Below, piece after piece: positions 40,326 to 48,043 of a stretch of DNA of 55,101 nucleotides. The first letter of the stretch is position 1; every line of letters begins with the position of its first letter. Made by a program: the position numbers and the translations under genes. The stretch comes from SIG565 sp045656145 (lineage in GTDB: Bacteria; Bacillota; Clostridia; Oscillospirales; Acutalibacteraceae): assembly GCA_045656145.1 (NCBI GenBank), contig JAZOQP010000001.1, positions 1 to 55,101 of the forward strand, written 5' to 3'. The notes under the pieces were generated by a model. The model was not told the origin of the DNA, did not search any database, and worked only from the letters and a program-made list of their open reading frames with translations.

Positions 40326-40982
40326 ATGGCAGTAGATTCAGGAAGAAGTAAATTTAAAGATTATGTTTCCACCCAAAAAGTAATAGAGCATTTACCGAGC
40401 GATAAAAAGGGCGAAAGAATGTGGTCGAGAACCTGGCTACCCGGATTATATAATAATTCAAAAAAATATATGCTCCTTTTGGGCGATGCTATAAGTGAAG
40501 GAATGAGCTTTTATTATGAAAGCTTTTTGGGCGAAGAATGGATACTTCATCGCCAAACAGGTTCTATTTCTATTACCGATGAACTATATATGGAAAGACT
40601 CCGATTTGCGCTTTCTGCTTCAAGAAAGGAATATAGCGCAATTTGTTTTACTCCTTCGGTATCGCTCGAAGAAACGCCTGAAGACTTTAGCAAAGCACTA
40701 AGAGAAGCTGTAAAAACAATTAAGGAACTACAGCCGAATGCAAGGCTTGTTTTAGCGGGAATCACCCTTTCAAATCCGCTTAAAGCGGGCAAGGGAAGAA
40801 ACATTAAGATTTTCGGATTTAATAAAGCAATTTTGCTTGCGGCAAATGAGTTTGGCGGTAATTTCGTCGATTTGGGCGCGCTTTCTCAAAAAATAAACCT
40901 TGACCACACCGAAGATGGAACTTTATTTACCGATACGGGTTATCAAAAACTTGCCTTTGAGGCGGTTAAACACATTAAATAA
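40326..40982 (+). CDS. SGNH-fold paralogue lacking catalytic residues (probable pseudoenzyme)
   Basis: Also 218 residues and alignable end to end with the preceding protein: LLIVGDSITAG becomes MLLLGDAISEG (A55 in place of the serine), FNNGGHGLE becomes CFTPSVSLE (oxyanion residues lost), and DGVHYTDAGSKKLAFQ becomes DGTLFTDTGYQKLAFE (L200 in place of the histidine, D197 kept). The frame is open with an ATG after GTAGGTGGT and conserved hydrophobic core, so it reads as a protein that has lost catalysis rather than a dead gene. A role as partner or ligand binder of the first copy is inferred. Confidence 0.78.
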   Translation: MAVDSGRSKFKDYVSTQKVIEHLPSDKKGERMWSRTWLPGLYNNSKKYMLLLGDAISEGMSFYYESFLGEEWILHRQTGSISITDELYMERLRFALSASRKEYSAICFTPSVSLEETPEDFSKALREAVKTIKELQPNARLVLAGITLSNPLKAGKGRNIKIFGFNKAILLAANEFGGNFVDLGALSQKINLDHTEDGTLFTDTGYQKLAFEAVKHIK

Positions 40983-40994
40983 TAATTGTTTTTA

Positions 40995-41023
40995 TTGACA
41001 AAAAATTCACTTTTTAATATAAT
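40995..41023 (+). promoter_or_regulatory. Sigma-A promoter of the glycyl radical enzyme operon
   Basis: Perfect TTGACA (40995-41000) and TATAAT (41018-41023) with a 17-base spacer, 13 bases after the upstream stop; AAGGAGG precedes the ATG. Confidence 0.9.
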
Positions 41024-41047
41024 TAAAGTGGAAAAGGAGGCAATATT

Positions 41048-43033
41048 ATGAATAAACTTTTACACTACATAATCTCAAAACAGCACCATAAATTCCGCCA
41101 CACAGTTGATTGGAATTTAGGTGAGGAATATGCGGCTAAGGGCCTTTCTCCAATTGAAAGAATGACCGACCGCTTTGAAAGACTTATAAAGGAAGAAACC
41201 CCCGTTATTTTACCGGATGAAAAGATTTGCTTTATAAGAACCGTTGCGAACATTCCCGATTGCTTTACCGAAAAGGAATGGGAGGAAATCAAAGGAAAGC
41301 ATTATATCCACGAGCTAGGATATATGTCAAACCTTTCTCCCGATTATGAGCGCATTATTTCGCTTGGTCTTTTAAAGGTCAGAGAAACTGCGGATGAATA
41401 TTCTCGCCGCAGCATTGATGCTATTCTCGATCTTGCCGACCGCTATAAAGCCGAGGCTAAAAAGCAGGGCAGAGATGATATTGCTAAAGTGCTCGAGGTA
41501 GTGCCGAGATATCCCGCAACAAATCTTCGCGAAGCAATGCAATTCTTCCGCATTGTGCATTATGCTTTATGGCTTGAGGGCAACTATCATAACACAGTTG
41601 GCAGACTTGATAAATATATGTATCCGTATTTTAAAAAGGATATGGATGCCGGCGTTTACACTTTTGACTCCGCTTTAGAACTTGTTGAGGACTTTTTCCT
41701 TTCTTTTAATAAGGATAGCGATACCTATGTTGGCGTTCAGCAGGGTGATAACGGTCAGAGTATGGCTTTAGGCGGTCTTGATGAAAACGGTAACGAAGTA
41801 TTTAACGATTTCTCAAAGCTTTGCTTAAAGGCAAGCAATAATTTAAAGCTTATCGACCCGAAGATTAATCTTCGCGTAAACTCTAAAACACCTATTGAAA
41901 TATATGAGCTTGGAACCGAGCTTACCAAAGCCGGTCTTGGTTTCCCGCAGTATAATAATGATGATATTGTTATCCCCGCCCTTGAGGAGCTCGGCTATGA
42001 CCATAATGATGCAGTGAACTATGTAACGGCGGCTTGTTGGGAGTTTATTATTCCTGCAGTTGGCGCCGATGTTGCTAATATTGCGGCTCTTTCCTATCCG
42101 AAGGTAATAGATGAAACCTTCCATAAATGCCTTAAGAATGCAGAAACCTTTGAGGATTATTTTGCTGAGGTTCAAAAAGAGATTTTCTCAGAGTGTGAAA
42201 AGATAACCGCTTCGGTTAAGGATTTATGGTTTGTTCCGTCTCCCTTTATGAAGGTTATGATGAATCTTCCCGATATTGCCGATGGCGGAAAGTATAACAA
42301 CTTTGGTGTTCACGGAACAGGTATTGCCACCGCGGCAGACTCTTTAATGGCAATAAAGAAATATGTTTTCGATGAAAAGAGGTTTACTGCTGAAGAATAT
42401 ATCAAAGCGGTTGATGAAAACTTCGAAAATAATAGTGAAATGCTTTCTCTTCTTCGCTATGAAACACCAAAATTTGGCCAAAACAATGATGAGGTGGATG
42501 CTCTTGCAAGCCGCTTAATCGAAACCTTCTCGTCTGCTCTTGATGGCAAGAAAAATTGCAGAGGCGGTATTTGGAGAGCGGGCACAGGCTCGGCAATGTA
42601 TTATTTATGGCATGCTGCCGAAATCGGCGCTTCGCCCGATGGCAGAATGAAGGGCGAGCCTTTTGGCACCAACTTCTCTTGCAGCATCTATGCAAAGATT
42701 CCGGGACCCATTTCGGTTATTTCATCCTTTGCAAAGCCCGATTTCAGCAAGGCAATTAATGGCGGCCCGTTAACACTCGAATTCCATGGCGGAATGTTTA
42801 ATGATGCCGATAGCATCGGTAAGGTTGCTCGCCTTGTTAAGCAGTATTTTGATTTGGGCGGACATCAATTACAGCTTAACGCTGTTAATGCCGAGGCAAT
42901 GCGTGATGCTCAGCTTCATCCTGAAAATCATGCTCAGCTTGTTGTTCGTATTTGGGGTTGGAGTGCATACTTCGTTGAGCTTGATAAGGAATATCAAGAT
43001 CACGTTATGATGCGCCAGGAATACACCGTATGA
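41048..43033 (+). CDS. Divergent glycyl radical enzyme of unknown substrate
   Basis: A 661-residue member of the pyruvate formate-lyase/glycyl radical superfamily, clearly shorter than the usual 750-850. The C-terminal radical motif is present but unusual, VRIWGWSAYF with radical glycine G637 (typical form RVxGYSA). The thiyl motif is AACWEF with C330 and E332, the Cys-x-Glu layout of dehydratase and lyase members, not the Cys-Cys pair of pyruvate formate-lyase. ASPDGRMKGEP (near 528), GGHQLQLNAVN (near 604) and AQLHPENHAQLVVR are family landmarks. Its stop overlaps the start of its activase by 4 bases. Neither diol dehydratase, choline lyase nor arylacetate decarboxylase features fit well; the substrate is unknown. 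Confidence 0.88.
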   Translation: MNKLLHYIISKQHHKFRHTVDWNLGEEYAAKGLSPIERMTDRFERLIKEETPVILPDEKICFIRTVANIPDCFTEKEWEEIKGKHYIHELGYMSNLSPDYERIISLGLLKVRETADEYSRRSIDAILDLADRYKAEAKKQGRDDIAKVLEVVPRYPATNLREAMQFFRIVHYALWLEGNYHNTVGRLDKYMYPYFKKDMDAGVYTFDSALELVEDFFLSFNKDSDTYVGVQQGDNGQSMALGGLDENGNEVFNDFSKLCLKASNNLKLIDPKINLRVNSKTPIEIYELGTELTKAGLGFPQYNNDDIVIPALEELGYDHNDAVNYVTAACWEFIIPAVGADVANIAALSYPKVIDETFHKCLKNAETFEDYFAEVQKEIFSECEKITASVKDLWFVPSPFMKVMMNLPDIADGGKYNNFGVHGTGIATAADSLMAIKKYVFDEKRFTAEEYIKAVDENFENNSEMLSLLRYETPKFGQNNDEVDALASRLIETFSSALDGKKNCRGGIWRAGTGSAMYYLWHAAEIGASPDGRMKGEPFGTNFSCSIYAKIPGPISVISSFAKPDFSKAINGGPLTLEFHGGMFNDADSIGKVARLVKQYFDLGGHQLQLNAVNAEAMRDAQLHPENHAQLVVRIWGWSAYFVELDKEYQDHVMMRQEYTV

Positions 43034-43842
43034 TAGGAACAGTATTTGATATCAAAGAAATGACGGTACACGACGGCCCAGGCAGTCGTGTAACCGTTTT
43101 TCTAAAGGGTTGTCCGCTTCGTTGCATTTGGTGTCATAATCCTGAGGGATTAAGTGCAAACCCTGAACTTATGATAAAGCATACAGGTTGTTTAAAATGC
43201 GGAATGTGTCAAAAGCCATGCAAACATCCTGAATGTCAGCCGTTTGGGCGCTGCTTACATGCTTGCCCAAAAGGACTTGTAACCCTATCGGGTATAGAAT
43301 ATACTCCAAAGGTCTTAGCCGAAAAATTAAAAAGCTATGAAAACTTTTTGAATTCGGTTGGTGGTGGCGTTACATTCTCGGGCGGAGAACCACTGCTTCA
43401 AGGCGAGTTTGTTTATGAAACCGCAAAGCTTTTGCCGAATCTTCATAAGGCTTTGCAAACGAGCGGTTACTGTGAAAATGATCTTTTTAAAAAGGTTATA
43501 TCGGTAATGGATTATGTTCTTTTTGATATAAAACTTGCCGATAGCGAGGAGCATAAGAAATATACAGGCGTCGGCAATGAAAAAATAATTGAAAATTATA
43601 AAACCCTTGTGGAATCGGGAATTCCTCATGTTGTAAGAATTCCGCTTATACCCGGAATTACAGATACCAAAGAAAATTTAACTGCAATTTCAAAAATAGT
43701 TGGGGAAGATAGGGTAGAAATCATGCGCTATAATCATTTGGCGGGCGCTAAATATTCAATGGTTGGAAGAGAATTCACTCTACCTGATTTAGAATCAAAC
43801 GAAATAGATTTATCTATTTTTAAAAATGCAGTAATGCTATAG
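43030..43842 (+). CDS. Glycyl radical enzyme activase (radical SAM)
   Basis: A 270-residue activase that would generate the glycyl radical on the protein encoded just upstream, by its 4-base ATGA overlap. The radical SAM triad is C28, C32, C35 (CPLRCIWCHNPEG), preceded by HDGPGSRVTVFLKGC. A cysteine-rich insert at 54-79 contains seven cysteines (C54, C57, C60, C64, C69, C75, C79), as in activases of non-PFL glycyl radical enzymes that carry extra iron-sulfur clusters; the classic insert has eight. TFSGGEPLLQ follows near 116. A strong terminator ends the unit. Confidence 0.93.
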   Translation: MIGTVFDIKEMTVHDGPGSRVTVFLKGCPLRCIWCHNPEGLSANPELMIKHTGCLKCGMCQKPCKHPECQPFGRCLHACPKGLVTLSGIEYTPKVLAEKLKSYENFLNSVGGGVTFSGGEPLLQGEFVYETAKLLPNLHKALQTSGYCENDLFKKVISVMDYVLFDIKLADSEEHKKYTGVGNEKIIENYKTLVESGIPHVVRIPLIPGITDTKENLTAISKIVGEDRVEIMRYNHLAGAKYSMVGREFTLPDLESNEIDLSIFKNAVML

Positions 43843-43852
43843 AAATTATTTA

Positions 43853-43879
43853 GGCACGCTTTAAAGCGTGCCTTGTTTT
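43853..43879 (+). terminator. Terminator of the glycyl radical enzyme operon
   Basis: GGCACGCTTTAAAGCGTGCC is a perfect palindrome (43853-43872) followed by TTGTTTT. Confidence 0.87.
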
Positions 43880-43923
43880 ATCATTTATGCAAATTTTTGA
43901 GAAATAGAGAACACTAAATGCCA

Positions 43924-43952
43924 TTGTTAATGGTTTAAAGATAATTTATAAT
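43924..43952 (+). promoter_or_regulatory. Promoter of the TIM-barrel isomerase gene
   Basis: TTGTTA (43924-43929) and TATAAT (43947-43952) with a 17-base spacer; AAGGAGG follows at 43967-43973. Confidence 0.7.
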
Positions 43953-43980
43953 AGAGGTAGAAATTAAGGAGGTAATTGTT

Positions 43981-44802
43981 ATGGATACATCAAGAATCAC
44001 CGCTGCCATATGGCCTTGGGGAACGGGAACAAGAGAGCAGATGGAACTTGCCGCAAAGGAAGTTACAGAAATAGGATACAAGAGCTTTGAGAGCGTTAAA
44101 GCCGCAATCTATGCTTTTGATTTAGATTTAAAGGCCTATAAAGAGGTGCTTAACAGATATGATTTAAAGCCTGTAAGTTTTTATTTTCATGCTCCGCAGA
44201 AGGGCAAGGAAGATGAACTTTTTGGAAATATTGATAAGGAACTTGAATTTATCGCTGAGCTTGGCGTTAAAAGAATTTGCCTTCAAGCAACAGGCGGCAG
44301 ACCTGAAGTAATGGATGAAGCGGCGCTTGATTATGAATTAAACACTATAAGAAAGTTTGCCGAGAAAACCCGCGAGTTTGATATTATGTCTAACATTCAT
44401 CCGCATTATAACACATGGGTTATGTATAAAAATGAGATTGATAATATCTTAAGAAATCTTGATTCCAAGATAATTCAGTTCGCTCCCGATACCGCCCACC
44501 TCACCGTTGGTGGTTGCGACCCCGTTGCAGTTATTAGGGAGTATGCTGAGCGCGTGAACTTCACTCACTTTAAGGATATAAAGGATGTGAAGCTTGAATC
44601 CGAGGGAATTTCCAGCGCAGGTATGGAGGTTTATTCAAACTTCTGCGAACTTGGTACAGGTGTTGTTGATTTTAAGAGCGTGTTTGATATCTTAAAGGGA
44701 GTTAACTATGATGGTCCTCTTTGTGAAGAGTTGGATAGGGCTCCTGTAAGCAATGCCGAATCGGCAAGAAATAACTATAATTTTTTATTAAATAACTATT
44801 AA
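43981..44802 (+). CDS. Sugar phosphate isomerase/epimerase (AP-endonuclease 2 / IolE-like TIM barrel)
   Basis: A 273-residue single-domain TIM barrel of the xylose-isomerase-like family that includes inosose dehydratase and keto-sugar epimerases. Metal ligands are suggested by SNIHPHYNTW near 138-147, APDTAHLTVGG near 165-175 and NFTHFKDIKD near 195-204; a C-terminal CELGTGVVDFKSVF completes the pattern. AAGGAGGT precedes the ATG. It has its own promoter and terminator but stands next to the glycyl radical enzyme operon on one side and the remnant of a second TIM-barrel gene on the other, so a shared sugar pathway is possible. Confidence 0.87.
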   Translation: MDTSRITAAIWPWGTGTREQMELAAKEVTEIGYKSFESVKAAIYAFDLDLKAYKEVLNRYDLKPVSFYFHAPQKGKEDELFGNIDKELEFIAELGVKRICLQATGGRPEVMDEAALDYELNTIRKFAEKTREFDIMSNIHPHYNTWVMYKNEIDNILRNLDSKIIQFAPDTAHLTVGGCDPVAVIREYAERVNFTHFKDIKDVKLESEGISSAGMEVYSNFCELGTGVVDFKSVFDILKGVNYDGPLCEELDRAPVSNAESARNNYNFLLNNY

Positions 44803-44804
44803 TA

Positions 44805-44843
44805 GAAAATACCGCAAGAGACTTAGTCTCTAGCGGTATTTTT
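44805..44843 (+). terminator. Terminator of the TIM-barrel isomerase gene
   Basis: AATACCGC and GCGGTATT flank an inner AGAGACT/AGTCTCT stem, followed by TTTTTT. It overlaps the former 3' end of the AraC pseudogene on the other strand. Confidence 0.85.
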
Positions 44844-45248
44844 TCTGTATTCTGATGGGGAAAGGCCATCAATTTCCTTGAAAATTCTGCAAAAGTTTTT
44901 ATGTTGGGTAAAGCCAACCCTGAATGAAATTGCCTAAATGCTTTCATCGGTTTCGGTGAGCAGGATTTTTGCTTTTTTAACCCTATATGAATTTAGATAA
45001 TTATGGAAGGTATCATTTGTGGCGTTTTTAAAGCTGCGGCAAAAAGAACTTTTTTCATATCCCGAAACGGCTGCAACATGCTCTAATGTTATATTTTCTC
45101 CATAGTGCATAGCAACATAATCCAGCGCTTTTTGAATTTTTGAAACGACAAATAGGCGTTGCTGTTGGCTTTTGGTAACATTTTCGTTTGCAGTAAGGCC
45201 ATCAAGCAATAAGGATATCAAAAGGTAGGTTTTACCGCGAAGTTCCAA
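44823..45248 (-). pseudogene. AraC-family regulator, truncated 5' and with an in-frame stop
   Basis: The minus strand encodes the C-terminal DNA-binding half of an AraC regulator: LEHVAAVSGYEKSSFCRSFK is the first helix-turn-helix. The frame then meets TAG at 44934-44936 just after LLTETDESI, yet the same frame continues beyond it with AISFRVGFTQHKNFCRIF and DGLSPSEYRKN, the second helix-turn-helix and family end, up to a TAA at 44823. So a single nonsense codon breaks the DNA-binding domain. The N-terminal effector domain is missing: upstream codons soon enter sequence that on the other strand encodes a TIM-barrel C-terminus. It was probably the regulator of a neighbouring sugar gene. Confidence 0.85.
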
Positions 45249-45263
45249 TGTGGTGGCAAGAGT

Positions 45264-45548
45264 TTTTTCGGCGCAGAAAATCTCCGCAGCGCATTTAATC
45301 AGATTAAGGTTCTTAAAGAAAATAACTTTGGCGCAAATGGCGAATATATCGGCTTAGATGTTAAGGCTATGAGAACCCAAAAATCAGAGGACAGCTATAA
45401 TCATATCGAAACCAGCCTTAAGATTGCAAAGGCTATGGAAGAAAAGGTTAACAGATATGATTATGAGTATGCTGAAAAGTGTATAAAAGAGAGAAATTAT
45501 GAAGCACTTGAGTGCTATGTGCTTGAGCTTATTATGGGCTTGAAATAA
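45264..45548 (+). pseudogene. 3' remnant of a xylose-isomerase-like TIM-barrel gene
   Basis: The plus strand reads about 95 codons that end in a natural stop (TAA 45546-45548) and look like the C-terminus of a sugar isomerase: FFGAENLRSAFNQIKVL, GEYIGLDVKAMRTQKSE with the conserved glycine-leucine-aspartate-lysine, YNHIETSLKIAKAMEEKV and YEALECYVLELIMGLK. There is no start codon or ribosome site; the frame upstream soon enters the antisense of the AraC fragment and a TAA. The N-terminal three quarters are gone. It is not a paralogue of the intact barrel 43981-44802, which lacks these motifs. Confidence 0.72.
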
Positions 45549-45622
45549 TATTTATTATGTTCTAAATACCTATATCCATAAACACCAATTTTCACTTACT
45601 CTTTATTTGGTAATTTAGAACA

Positions 45623-45663
45623 AGAAAAACCCGCCATCTTAAGTTTTTAAGATGGCGGGTTTA
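45623..45663 (-). terminator. Terminator of the hydrolase-murF-ddl-CDF operon
   Basis: ACCCGCCATCTTAA and TTAAGATGGCGGGT make a 14-bp stem; the minus strand continues TTTTTCTTG. The rest of 45549-45622 is AT-rich with nothing recognised. Confidence 0.88.
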
Positions 45664-45664
45664 T

Positions 45665-46849
45665 TTATCTTCCTGTAAAATCTTTATCAAATGTGATAAC
45701 GGTATAATATGTAGGATTTATTTCTTTAACCTCTTTATCAATTCTTTCGCGAAGTTCTTTTTCGCTAAGCTTTACCGAAGAAGGAATAACAACATCGAAA
45801 ATAAAGTTTGTTCGGTTATCGCTCTTTGGGGTCATGCGGAAATCGTGCAGGGTTAAAGCGGGGTTAATTTCGGTCAATTTCTCGGCGATTGCTCTTTTAG
45901 CAAGGTTAATTTCCTCATTATTGGTTTCAACGGGGTCCATATGAATCACAAGCTCAATGCCAAGCTTTTCTTTAACCACCTTTTCGCAGGTGTCAATTCT
46001 TTCATGGCATTTAACAATATCTATATCGTGCGGTACCTCAACATGAACAGAAGCAAACTCTCTTCCGGGGCCATAGTTATGAACGATTAAATCATGAACT
46101 CCAATAAAGCCTTCGAATGATAAAATTGTATCAACAATATTATCAATTAATTCTTTTTCGGGAGGTCCGCCAAGGATAACATTCATTGTGTCTTTGGCCA
46201 GCATAATTCCCGAATAGAGAATGAAGAGCGATACTGCTATACCCATAACCGCATCAAGATTGAAGGGTAGGGTTAATAGTTTTGAAATAACAACCGAAAC
46301 TAAAATAGCCGAGGTTGTTATTGAATCGTTAAGGCAGTCCTGCGCGGTGGCAAAAAGGGAGGCGGCATTTATTCTTTTGGCAATTTTTTTATTAAATAGG
46401 AATAACCAAAACTTAAATAAAATAGAAACCGCTAAAATTACAATTGAAATAATAGAATAAACGGGTTGCTTTTCGCCTGATAAGAGGGAGGAACCGGAAT
46501 CCTTTAAAAGTTCAAATCCAACAAGCAAAATGAGGGCGGAAATTATAAAGGCGGATATGTATTCCATTCTTCCGTGACCGTAAGGGTGGTCTTCATCGGC
46601 AGGCTTGCTTGAAACCTTAAAGCCTATCATTGTGATAACCGAAGAGCCCATATCGGTAAGGTTGTTTATACCATCTGCCATAATTGAAATACTGCCTGAT
46701 AGAACACCTGCCGTAATTTTTATTACCGATAAAAGAATATTGCTTATAATTCCTGTGAGGGAAGCCAGAGTTCCATAATCCTCTCTTACCTTTTCATTAT
46801 TTACATTTTCACTGTTTTTAACAAAAAGTCTAATTAATAAATTAAACAT
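45665..46849 (-). CDS. Cation diffusion facilitator family efflux protein
   Basis: A membrane antiporter of the CDF family exporting divalent metal ions such as zinc, manganese or iron. The 394 residues have six membrane segments (first half to about 225) with the metal-site IMADGINNLTD near 55-65 and the family segment DEDHPYGHGRMEYISA near 84-99, and a cytoplasmic domain with HDLIVHNYGPGREFASVHVEV. The C-terminus extends beyond the usual end by a second small alpha/beta domain (about 310-394). Its ATG overlaps the ddl stop (TAATG). Confidence 0.93.
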   Translation of the reverse strand: MFNLLIRLFVKNSENVNNEKVREDYGTLASLTGIISNILLSVIKITAGVLSGSISIMADGINNLTDMGSSVITMIGFKVSSKPADEDHPYGHGRMEYISAFIISALILLVGFELLKDSGSSLLSGEKQPVYSIISIVILAVSILFKFWLFLFNKKIAKRINAASLFATAQDCLNDSITTSAILVSVVISKLLTLPFNLDAVMGIAVSLFILYSGIMLAKDTMNVILGGPPEKELIDNIVDTILSFEGFIGVHDLIVHNYGPGREFASVHVEVPHDIDIVKCHERIDTCEKVVKEKLGIELVIHMDPVETNNEEINLAKRAIAEKLTEINPALTLHDFRMTPKSDNRTNFIFDVVIPSSVKLSEKELRERIDKEVKEINPTYYTVITFDKDFTGR

Positions 46850-48030
46850 TAAAACTTGCTTCCTTTACTTCCTTTGCTTCCAAAGCTTACGCCTGAAAGT
46901 ATATTTGTTTTAACCGTAAAAGTTAAATTATCGCGGTTTCTCTGCCTTTTAAATGCAAGGGAGATAAGGCGGTCTAAAAGTTCGGGATATTTAATGCCCG
47001 AAGCCTCCCAAAGATAGAATGCAAGAGAGCCGGGGATGGTGTTAATTTCATTAACATAAACTTCGCCCGTTTTATCGTTTAGCAAATAGTCAATTCTAAC
47101 AACACCCGAAGCATCAATGCATTTAAATACATTTATAGAGATTTCTTTAATTTTTTCTGATAATTCATCGCTTATATCGGCGGGCAGCTTTCTTCCGAGA
47201 GAAGCCATACCCTTTGAGCCAGAATTACCCATATATTTATCGTTATAGGATAAAATTTTATCGTGCATAAAGGGCTCTTCACAAACCGAGGCAATAGCCT
47301 CATCAGAGTCGCCTAAAACCGAGCAATTGATTTCGCGGAGATTTTCAACTGCCTTTTCAACAAGCACCTTATCAGAAAAAGAAACGGCTAATTTAATGGC
47401 GGATTTAAGTTCATCTAAAGTGTCTGCTTTTGAAATGCCGATGCTTGAGCCTAAATTTACAGGCTTTACAATAGCCGGAAGACCGCAAAAGGCTTCGATT
47501 TTTGCTAAAATCTCATCCGATTTAGCGTTAAATTCTCTGGCGGAAAATTTAATGCAGGGCAAAACGGGAAGTTTAGCTGCCATTAAAACATCCTTGAAAA
47601 TTGCCTTATCCATACCCACTGCGGCCGATAGAATATTGCAACCAACATAAGGGAGTCCTAAAAATTCAAGAAGGCCCGAAATGGTGCCATCCTCAGAGTT
47701 TGTTCCGTGAACAATGGGTAAGGCTACATCAAGCGCTATATCTTCCTTTTTTTTAAAAAGTTTATTATCAAGAAAATGAACAAAAACCTGTTCCCCTGAT
47801 TTTATTAAACTTACGGGGCTTGATTTTTTAAGAAGAGCAGCCGTGTTTTTGAATTCATCAATCTTCATCATGCTGTCGCCTGTATAGGTTTCACCCGATT
47901 TGGTTACATATAAAGGAATAATATTATATTTTTCCTTATCGAGAGAATGCATTGCCTGAACAGCCGAGATAATAGATACCTCGTGTTCAACCGTGCGGCA
48001 ACCGAAAATTACTGCTAAATTTGTTTTCAT
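46849..48030 (-). CDS. ddl: D-alanine--D-alanine ligase
   Basis: Ddl joins two D-alanines for the peptidoglycan stem. The 393-residue ATP-grasp protein has FGCRTVEHEVSIISA near 9-23, LPIVHGTNSEDGTISGLLEFLGLPYVG near 104-130, VKPVNLGSSIGISKA near 188-202, and the C-terminal INEINTIPGSLAFYLWEASG with the metal-binding glutamates. The tail ends in a threefold repeat of Gly-Ser-Lys, encoded by three 9-base units. It is followed by the CDF gene and preceded 13 bases by murF, which uses its product. Confidence 0.95.
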   Translation of the reverse strand: MKTNLAVIFGCRTVEHEVSIISAVQAMHSLDKEKYNIIPLYVTKSGETYTGDSMMKIDEFKNTAALLKKSSPVSLIKSGEQVFVHFLDNKLFKKKEDIALDVALPIVHGTNSEDGTISGLLEFLGLPYVGCNILSAAVGMDKAIFKDVLMAAKLPVLPCIKFSAREFNAKSDEILAKIEAFCGLPAIVKPVNLGSSIGISKADTLDELKSAIKLAVSFSDKVLVEKAVENLREINCSVLGDSDEAIASVCEEPFMHDKILSYNDKYMGNSGSKGMASLGRKLPADISDELSEKIKEISINVFKCIDASGVVRIDYLLNDKTGEVYVNEINTIPGSLAFYLWEASGIKYPELLDRLISLAFKRQRNRDNLTFTVKTNILSGVSFGSKGSKGSKF

Positions 48031-48043
48031 AAAGTCATCTCCG

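Noticed and set aside
41048..43033. Annotation as pyruvate formate-lyase
   Set aside because: The adjacent active-site Cys-Cys pair of formate-lyase is absent (AACWE instead), the length is about 100 residues short, and the activase has an extra cysteine-rich insert.
44934..45248. The AraC-like frame as a complete 104-residue gene
   Set aside because: The same frame continues past a single TAG with the second helix-turn-helix, and the N-terminal domain is missing; it is a pseudogene.
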